From Pseudomonadota bacterium (GTDB lineage Bacteria; Pseudomonadota; Gammaproteobacteria; Burkholderiales; Ferrovaceae), in the NCBI GenBank assembly GCA_021811005.1, contig JAJZPY010000069.1, forward strand, positions 1 through 11,288: a DNA stretch of 11,288 bases, read 5' to 3'. The number at the start of each line of letters is the position of its first letter. Position 1 is the first letter of the stretch. The notes beneath the pieces were generated by a model that saw only the letters and a list, made by a program, of their open reading frames with translations, searched no databases and was not told where the DNA came from. The position numbers and the translations under genes were made by a program. This document shows, piece after piece, positions 6,250 to 11,288 of the stretch.

Positions 6250-6974
6250 CTTGTGATTTGGCCTGGGTGGGGCCAGCTGGTGACTGCGGCGCCGAAGGCA
6301 TAGCCCTGGCTGCGAACCGTGCGTACCGGATCGGTGCCCGAAACGGCACGCAGTTTGCGACGGATATGCGAAATCAGGGTGTCGATGGTGCGGTCGGTGG
6401 TATGGGGATCCCGTCCGTGGAGCATGCAGCGCAGGGATTTACGGCTTTGCGGGCTGCTGCCTGAGCGGGCCAGGCAATGCAGGAGGTCGAATTCGCGACC
6501 GGTGAGGTGAATGCGTCCTGCCAATCCATGATGCAGGGTACGTTCCAGGGGATCGAGCGTGAAATTGAGGAATTTGAGCAGAAGGCCGGAATGGTTGCGC
6601 ATCATCTCTGCCGCACGGCTGCCCAGGCGGCGGGCACGCATGGCAACTTCCCGCCAGTTGAAAGGTTTTTCAAGGTAGTCATCTGCGCCCGATTCCAGTC
6701 CCGCGATGCGGTCCTGGTCCAACTCCTGGCTGCTCAGGACGATGATGCCCACGGCCGGGACGAGCGAACGGGCCAGCCGCACGAATTCGAGCCGGCTTCC
6801 CGGCTCAGGCCCTCTTCCCACGAACACCAGTTCGAATGGGTGATGCGCAAGCAAATGGAGTCCTTCGGGGAGGGTGTTGCAGCAGGTGACGGGGATTTCT
6901 TCGGCAGCGAGAGTTTGGACGAAAAGAGCGGCAGTTGCGGGGTCTTGTTCCAGCAGCAGTGCGTTTAGCGTCAT
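6240..6974 (-). CDS. OmpR-type winged-helix response regulator with degenerate receiver
   Basis: A 244-residue two-domain transcription regulator. The N-terminal receiver (about 3-120) keeps the start L-L-L-E9-Q-D11, the Ser81-Ser82 switch position and Lys103 in G-A-D-D-Y-L-E-K-P-F. The phosphorylated Asp is absent: the strand reads F-E-L-V-F-V-G53-R-G-P, with Gly (or Arg54) where Asp should be. The C-terminal domain (about 140-235) is a complete OmpR/PhoB winged helix, with L-T-G-R-E-F-D-L-L before the recognition helix region (D-R-T-I-D-T-L-I-S-H-I-R-R-K-L) and the wing T-V-R-S-Q-G-Y-A-F. No sensor kinase gene is adjacent. I preferred the ATG at 6974 (M-T-L-N-A-L-L-L-E) over a TTG at 6998, because receivers start this close to the first strand. 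It likely binds DNA without classical phosphorylation; targets may include ompW downstream. Confidence 0.9.
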   Translation of the reverse strand: MTLNALLLEQDPATAALFVQTLAAEEIPVTCCNTLPEGLHLLAHHPFELVFVGRGPEPGSRLEFVRLARSLVPAVGIIVLSSQELDQDRIAGLESGADDYLEKPFNWREVAMRARRLGSRAAEMMRNHSGLLLKFLNFTLDPLERTLHHGLAGRIHLTGREFDLLHCLARSGSSPQSRKSLRCMLHGRDPHTTDRTIDTLISHIRRKLRAVSGTDPVRTVRSQGYAFGAAVTSWPHPGQITSRA

Positions 6975-7054
6975 TTTTATTTTTCGGCCTGATTGCAAAT
7001 GGAATAGACTAACCCCAGTTCAAATCACATGCAACCAAAAGTCGGACGTTGTCG

Positions 7055-7630
7055 ATGCCGGTAATGACCTTTGCGCTGATCGCCTGCAATCTGCTGGTTT
7101 ACCTGGCCATGGGGCTGACTTACGGAGTCTGGGATTTCACGCCGGACATGCTGCTGCGCTGGGGGGCCAATGCGGGTGACATCACCTTTGGGCTGGGACA
7201 GTACTATCGGCTCCTGACGGCAAGTTTCGTGCATGTGACGCCGGCGCACATTCTCTTCAACATGGTGGCGTTCTACCAGTTGGGAACCATCGTGGAACGC
7301 ATCGTGGGAGCACGGCGGGTACTCGCGCTCTATCTTGTTTCGGCACTGACGGGCTCAGTGTTGAGTGTGCTTTTCAATCCGCCGTTTGTGGTGAGCGCCG
7401 GGGCATCCACGGCAGTCCTGGGCTTCGAAGGATTTTTCCTCGCGCATCTCTACCGGTACCGTCACGTTTACCCGCCCGGTCTCATGTTCCAGACCCTGTT
7501 CTGGGTGGCGCTCGCCATTCTGCCGACTGCGTTGAACCAGGCCATGAATGTGGATCTTTGGGGCCATGTGGGCGGCCTGGCCGGCGGGCTGGTATTTGCC
7601 CAGCTGTTCGGAACGCCGCGAAGGAGGTGA
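7055..7630 (+). CDS. rhomboid family intramembrane serine protease
   Basis: A 191-residue polytopic inner membrane protease of the rhomboid family, which cuts transmembrane segments of other proteins. Six membrane helices fit the sequence (first at about 4-22). The catalytic dyad is Ser118 in S-A-G-A-S-T-A-V-L-G and His171 in W-G-H-V-G-G. Their spacing of 53 residues equals that of E. coli GlpG (201/254). The oxyanion-side motif H-V-T-P-A-His65-I-L-F-Asn69-M is also present, so activity is expected. It has only the minimal core, without the cytoplasmic N-terminal domain of GlpG. The ATG at 7055 follows a weak CGGA; an in-frame TTG at 7049 and ATG at 7064 are alternatives. The last codons (AGG AGG TGA) double as the ribosome site for the next gene, so the two are likely co-expressed. 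The substrate is unknown. Confidence 0.92.
   Translation: MPVMTFALIACNLLVYLAMGLTYGVWDFTPDMLLRWGANAGDITFGLGQYYRLLTASFVHVTPAHILFNMVAFYQLGTIVERIVGARRVLALYLVSALTGSVLSVLFNPPFVVSAGASTAVLGFEGFFLAHLYRYRHVYPPGLMFQTLFWVALAILPTALNQAMNVDLWGHVGGLAGGLVFAQLFGTPRRR
7621..7627 (+). promoter_or_regulatory. ribosome binding site inside the rhomboid gene end, sets a GTG start
   Basis: AAGGAGG lies in the final Arg-Arg codons before the rhomboid stop and 8 nt before the GTG at 7636. It decides the start of the DUF3293 gene, which has no suitable ATG nearby. Confidence 0.75.
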
Positions 7631-7635
7631 AGGCC

Positions 7636-8064
7636 GTGACGACTGAAATCGACCCGGCATTGCTGGCCATTTACAAAAAGAGCGACTACCGGGTGCACGA
7701 TGCCGCAGTTTCCCATTTTGTCATGCACATCGACGAACCCTGCGAACCCTTGCGTGCACTCATGCTGCGCTCTGGCGTGCATTCTGCCTGTTTCGTCAGC
7801 GCCTACAACCCTCGCAGCGAACCTCGCACGGAAGCAGAGAACGTCAGGGCCCAGGAGTGCCTGCGCCAGGACGTGTCAGGCCTGGGCCTGACATTCCTGG
7901 AAGGCGTGGGGGAGGATCCCGGCGGGGACTGTGCGGGAGAGCCTTGCCTGCTGGTGCTGGGCGCCAGCCGGAATGACACTGAATCATTGGGCCGGCGGTA
8001 CGGGCAGAATGCGGTGCTGTGGATGGAAGGGGACGGCATCCCGAAGTTAATGTTGCTGCGCTGA
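7636..8064 (+). CDS. DUF3293 family protein
   Basis: A 142-residue soluble protein matching the DUF3293 family as I know it; function unknown. Family features in order are an early Y-R-V (residues 18-20), then S-A-C-F-V-S-A-Y-N-P-R-S-E-P, A-E-N-V-R-A-Q-E, G-L-T-F-L-E-G-V-G-E-D-P, the hydrophobic L-L-V-L-G-A-S, and near the C-terminus Y-G-Q-N-A-V-L-W-M-E-G-D-G-I-P-K-L-M-L-L. There is no signal peptide or membrane segment. The GTG start at 7636 is chosen because AAGGAGG sits 8 nt upstream and the stop of the rhomboid gene is 5 nt before it. The frame is open upstream to 7558, but that part overlaps the rhomboid gene. The 3' end overlaps the convergent MFS gene by 18 bp. It is probably co-transcribed with the rhomboid gene; a functional link is only inferred from position. 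Confidence 0.85.
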   Translation: MTTEIDPALLAIYKKSDYRVHDAAVSHFVMHIDEPCEPLRALMLRSGVHSACFVSAYNPRSEPRTEAENVRAQECLRQDVSGLGLTFLEGVGEDPGGDCAGEPCLLVLGASRNDTESLGRRYGQNAVLWMEGDGIPKLMLLR

Positions 8065-9234
8065 TCGCCATCGCCCCGAAAGGGCATGCGCGATACCCCA
8101 CAGACCCAGGCTGCCCCAGGCCACCAGCCAGGCGGAAGCGGCCTGTTGTCCGCCGCAACGGTCCAGAAGCCAGCCCACCACCATCGGGGCCAGCAGGCCG
8201 CCGCCGAATCCGGCCAGGGAATAAATGGCCATGGCGGCACCGCGTACCTGAGGGTTGGTGCTGGCCACCAGCCCTGCCGTGAGGGCGGCCGAATCAGCCA
8301 TGACCATCCAGAAATAGAACGGCAGGATCGCGATCAGCCAGACCGGATGGGGGGCTGCCAGGCCCGAGAGCCATGCCAGCAGCCCTGACAGGAGCATGAC
8401 CCGGAACACGTGACGCCGACGGTCGCCGCGCGTGGCCGATTCATTGCCGAAGATACTGGCGGGAATGCCGGCCAGGTTGATCAGCGCAGCCAGATTTGCG
8501 GCCGAGGTGGGCAGAGCGCCTTGGGTGCCGGCGTAGGCGAGCAGGGCCACGATCCAGGCGCGAAAACCAAACAGTTCCCAGCAGTGGGCTGCATAGCCCA
8601 GCACATAGTAGCGAACCTTGCTGTCCCGAAGTGCAAGCCATTGCCCCCGAAGTACCGAATGGGGCGGGCGGGTGGCCGGCGTTTTGTGTCCGGCCAGTGT
8701 CCAGACTGCCGCACCTGCGATGAGAGGCTGAACCCCGGCTACGGCAAAAGCGACAGGCCAGCCCCAGCGGCTGGAAATCCAGCCGGAACAGGCATAGGAC
8801 AGGCTGGCCCCAATGCCGAAAGTGGAGGTATAGAAGGCGATGAAGCGCGACTGCTGTGCCGATTCGACGCGGTCGGTCAGCGCGCGCAGCCCAGGCATGT
8901 AGGTGCCGGCAAGCCCTGCGCCCGAAAGGGCCTGGCACAGGCAGGCAGACCAGAAACCCTGGGCCAGGGTGGCGAATGCGAGGCTGCCGGCGCCTCCCAT
9001 AAGCGCGCCGAAAGCAAACACCTTTCGTGCATCCACGCGATCGGTCAAACCTGACAGCCAGGAAATGGCGCAAATGTAGCCGGCAAAATAGCTGCCGCCC
9101 AGAACGCCGGCTTGACCTGCAGAAAGATTCCACGTCGACTGCAGCGTCGGCAACAGCGCCGGGACGGCGGAGAACCCGGCCATGGCCAGGGCTTCGGCCG
9201 AGCACAGGAGCAGAATGGTGCGGAGGGGCGACAT
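8047..9234 (-). CDS. major facilitator superfamily transporter
   Basis: A 395-residue polytopic inner membrane transporter with about 12 hydrophobic segments, the normal MFS size. The loop between helices 2 and 3 carries the MFS motif A in the form G62-L-T-Asp65-Arg66-V-D-A-Arg70-Lys71. A second-half counterpart is less clear. Helix 4/5 sequences rich in Gly (G-A-G-L-A-G-T-Y-M-P-G-L-R) and the final G-F-G-G-G-L-L-A-P-M-V-V-G-W-L-L-D-R fit the superfamily. The substrate cannot be told from sequence; a neighbour gene gives no hint. I chose the ATG at 9234 with GGA just upstream; a TTG at 9243 would add three residues. It is divergent from aceK with only 26 bp between start codons, so each promoter must lie partly in the other gene's coding region. 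Confidence 0.88.
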   Translation of the reverse strand: MSPLRTILLLCSAEALAMAGFSAVPALLPTLQSTWNLSAGQAGVLGGSYFAGYICAISWLSGLTDRVDARKVFAFGALMGGAGSLAFATLAQGFWSACLCQALSGAGLAGTYMPGLRALTDRVESAQQSRFIAFYTSTFGIGASLSYACSGWISSRWGWPVAFAVAGVQPLIAGAAVWTLAGHKTPATRPPHSVLRGQWLALRDSKVRYYVLGYAAHCWELFGFRAWIVALLAYAGTQGALPTSAANLAALINLAGIPASIFGNESATRGDRRRHVFRVMLLSGLLAWLSGLAAPHPVWLIAILPFYFWMVMADSAALTAGLVASTNPQVRGAAMAIYSLAGFGGGLLAPMVVGWLLDRCGGQQAASAWLVAWGSLGLWGIAHALSGRWRSAQQH

Positions 9235-9260
9235 CGGTTCCAAAGTTTGGAGGTGTTAGA

Positions 9261-11192
9261 ATGAACGCAGGAAAACAGAATGTTCAGCCTAACATGCCCA
9301 ACGCGATAATCGAAGTGTCGGAACAGGAGTCGCATCAGCCTGCAGGGGCCGCGGAACGGGTGGCGCGGGCGTTGCTCGAAGGATTCGACCGGCATTACCG
9401 GCTGTTCCGGGAAGCCGCACGCGAGGCTTCGACGCTGTTTGACAAGGCAGACTGGCTGACCTTGCAGCAGATCACCACCGACCGCATCCGGTTTTACGAC
9501 ATCCGGGTCCACGAAGCCGTGCAGCGCCTGATCACGGAGTTTTCGGCCGACTCGCTGCCGGATCATTTGTGGCAGCAGATCAAGCGCGAATACATTGTGC
9601 TGCTGACAGAGCACAAGCAGCCGGAGCTTGCGGAAACGTTCTTCAATTCCGTGTGCTGCCAGATCCTGCACCGATCCTACTACCACAACGCTTTCATATT
9701 CGTGCGTCCCGGCGTGTCCACTGAGCACATCGACTCGGTCCCCCCTTCCTACCGCAGCTATTACCCGTTGCGCGAGGGTTTGCGCGGCACCATCCATCGC
9801 ATCATCGAGGACATGGGGTTCAAGCGATCTTTCACCGACCTGCGCCGCGACCAGCGCCGCCTGTTGCGGGCCTGGCGATTGCATCTGCCCGGGCCGCTCG
9901 TGCTGGAAGCCAATCACCAGATCCAGGTTCTGAGCGCTGTTTTTTATCGCAACACTTCTGCTTACGTGGTGGGCAAGATGATCAACGGCGGCCAGCAATA
10001 TCCGTTCGTGGTGGCCGTGATGCATGACGGGCAGGGCGGCCTTTCGGTGGACACGGTGCTGCTGACCACAGAACAGCTGGCCATTCTGGTGAATTCGAGC
10101 CGGGCCTATTTCCTGGTGGACATGGAAGTGCCGTCGGCTTACGTGGATTTCCTGCACAGCATGCTGCCCCACAAGCCCAAGGCCGAACTCTACAGCATTC
10201 TGGGGTTGCACAAGCAGGGGAAAACGCTGTTCTACCGCGATTTCCTGCATCACCTGGAACACTCCAGCGACGATTTCATCGTGGCGCCCGGCATTCGAGG
10301 CCTGGTCATGTGCGTGTTTACCCTGCCTTCGTTTCCTTATGTGTTCAAGGTGATCAAGGACGTGATTTCGCCGCCGAAGCAGATCAACCGGGATCAGGTC
10401 AAGGAGAAGTACCTGCTGGTCAAATCCCACGACCGCGTGGGACGCATGGCGGATACCCTGGAATATTCAGGGGTGCCTTTCCCCAAACGGCGATTCACGC
10501 CGGAATTGCTGGAGGAGCTGCGTGCGCTGGCGCCGTCCTCCATCGTCGAGGAAACCGAGGACGCCCTGGTCATCCGGCACCTCTACATTGAACGTCGCAT
10601 GGTGCCGCTCAACATCTACATGGACAAGGCCAGCGACGAACAACTGGCCCACGTCGTGAACGAATTCGGCAATGCGCTCAAAGAGCTGGCGGCCGTCAAC
10701 ATTTTTGCGGGAGACCTGCTTTACAAGAATTTCGGGGTGACCCGTTACGGGCGCGTGGTGTTTTACGATTACGACGAAATCGACTACCTCACCCGCTGTC
10801 ATTTCAGGAAGATGCCCGAACCGCGTCATGCGGAGGACGAGTTTGCTGCGGAACCCTGGTATTCGGTCGACCCAAACGACGTGTTTCCCGAGGAGTTCGG
10901 GTATTTCCTGCTGACCGATCCCCGCGTGAGCCGGGCCTTTCTTGCCCACCACCGGGACTTGCTGGACTATCGCTGGTGGCAGCGCATGCAGGCCCAGATT
11001 GAAGCGGGCAAGATGGCCGATGTGATTCCCTATCCGCAGTCGCAACGATTTTCCGTGATGTTTTCCGACGGCATCACGCATCCCCGAAAAGCCCGCCCCG
11101 CCTCGATTCCAAGCAGCCTGGCCAGTCATCCGCGGGCGCTCACAAGCGGGCGCAAGCGTCCTTTGGGGCGTTTTTCGTTTGACAGTGATTAA
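9261..11192 (+). CDS. aceK: isocitrate dehydrogenase kinase/phosphatase
   Basis: A 643-residue bifunctional cytosolic enzyme that phosphorylates isocitrate dehydrogenase to shut it off and reverses this, directing isocitrate into the glyoxylate bypass on acetate or fatty acids. The regulatory N-terminal region starts with A-L-L-E-G-F-D-R-H-Y. The kinase-like domain has the ATP loop A-P-G-I-R-G-L-V-M-C-V-F-T-L-P-S-F-P-Y-V-F with Lys363. The catalytic stretch is G-Asp485-L-L-Y-K-Asn490-F-G-V, followed by F-Y-Asp503-Y-Asp505-E; all agree with the E. coli active-site residues at a constant offset of 27-28. The ATG at 9261 has GGAGG 7 nt upstream. Compared with E. coli (578 residues) it has about 27 extra N-terminal and nearly 40 extra C-terminal residues. 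The C-terminal tail after about 597 is basic and low-complexity. aceA and aceB are not adjacent, unlike the enterobacterial aceBAK operon. Confidence 0.97.
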   Translation: MNAGKQNVQPNMPNAIIEVSEQESHQPAGAAERVARALLEGFDRHYRLFREAAREASTLFDKADWLTLQQITTDRIRFYDIRVHEAVQRLITEFSADSLPDHLWQQIKREYIVLLTEHKQPELAETFFNSVCCQILHRSYYHNAFIFVRPGVSTEHIDSVPPSYRSYYPLREGLRGTIHRIIEDMGFKRSFTDLRRDQRRLLRAWRLHLPGPLVLEANHQIQVLSAVFYRNTSAYVVGKMINGGQQYPFVVAVMHDGQGGLSVDTVLLTTEQLAILVNSSRAYFLVDMEVPSAYVDFLHSMLPHKPKAELYSILGLHKQGKTLFYRDFLHHLEHSSDDFIVAPGIRGLVMCVFTLPSFPYVFKVIKDVISPPKQINRDQVKEKYLLVKSHDRVGRMADTLEYSGVPFPKRRFTPELLEELRALAPSSIVEETEDALVIRHLYIERRMVPLNIYMDKASDEQLAHVVNEFGNALKELAAVNIFAGDLLYKNFGVTRYGRVVFYDYDEIDYLTRCHFRKMPEPRHAEDEFAAEPWYSVDPNDVFPEEFGYFLLTDPRVSRAFLAHHRDLLDYRWWQRMQAQIEAGKMADVIPYPQSQRFSVMFSDGITHPRKARPASIPSSLASHPRALTSGRKRPLGRFSFDSD

Positions 11193-11207
11193 TGTGCTTG
11201 CTATAGT
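11179..11207 (+). promoter_or_regulatory. near-consensus sigma70 promoter for tRNA-fMet
   Basis: TTGACA (11179-11184), an exact 17-nt spacer and TATAGT (11202-11207) form a very strong sigma70 promoter. The -35 box lies in the last codons of aceK (F-D-S-D-stop). Transcription would begin near 11214, about 14 nt before the tRNA. Confidence 0.8.
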
Positions 11208-11227
11208 AGCGAACTCTACTCGACGGA

Positions 11228-11288
<61 letters not shown>

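Noticed and set aside
6975..7054. Divergent promoters between the regulator and rhomboid genes
   Set aside because: TTGCAT with TAGTCT at 17 nt on the minus strand is too weak to call, and nothing convincing is seen on the plus strand.
9045..10430. 461-codon open frame on the minus strand opposite aceK
   Set aside because: It is the mirror of a well-conserved aceK in GC-rich DNA, its translation is His/Gln-rich without domains, and its right end lies mid-gene with no ribosome site.
11149..11175. Possible terminator in the aceK tail ending in TTTTT
   Set aside because: The stem (CC-TTT-GG plus CGC/GCG with unpaired bases) is weak and lies inside the coding sequence.

Overview
This is a chromosomal window, GC-rich and densely coded, most likely from a betaproteobacterium. 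The best lineage clues are the adjacent DUF2844 and DUF3443 genes, which are typical of Burkholderiales and relatives. Stand-alone aceK, OmpW, a proline-rich secreted protein of a type common in Betaproteobacteria, and DUF3293 fit this. I cannot name a genus. No transposase, integrase, CRISPR array or phage gene is visible, and no gene-free stretch exceeds about 140 bases.

Layout. (1) At 3-1199 (+) is the C-terminal part of a CLC chloride channel/transporter with two CBS domains, cut by the left edge. It converges on a leftward run. (2) At 1207-4791 (-), read right to left, are a DUF2844 secreted protein, a DUF3443 lipoprotein, a DUF423 small membrane protein, a stand-alone EAL phosphodiesterase and a dienelactone hydrolase. 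The first four are closely spaced (4-nt overlap, 10 nt, 23 nt) and look like one operon. The hydrolase follows after 70 nt with its own very strong ribosome binding site. (3) At 4930-5346 (+), divergent from that operon, is a small exported protein with a visible sigma70-type promoter. (4) At 5401-6974 (-) an OmpR-type response regulator with a degenerate receiver precedes ompW. (5) At 7055-8064 (+) a rhomboid protease gene is followed by a DUF3293 gene. (6) At 8047-9234 (-) is an MFS transporter. (7) At 9261-11192 (+) is aceK, the isocitrate dehydrogenase kinase/phosphatase. (8) At 11228-11288 (+) is an initiator tRNA-Met, cut by the right edge, with a near-consensus promoter overlapping the end of aceK.

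How the genes work together. Several products belong to the cell envelope: the DUF2844/DUF3443 pair, the divergent secreted protein, OmpW and the rhomboid protease. The EAL protein and the response regulator are signalling proteins. AceK controls the split between the TCA cycle and the glyoxylate bypass.

The most interesting point is the DUF3443 lipoprotein. By eye it has the layout of a complete two-lobed pepsin-type aspartic protease: two D-S-G motifs about 200 residues apart plus several secondary pepsin landmarks. It is translationally coupled to DUF2844, so the pair is a candidate uncharacterised envelope proteolysis system.
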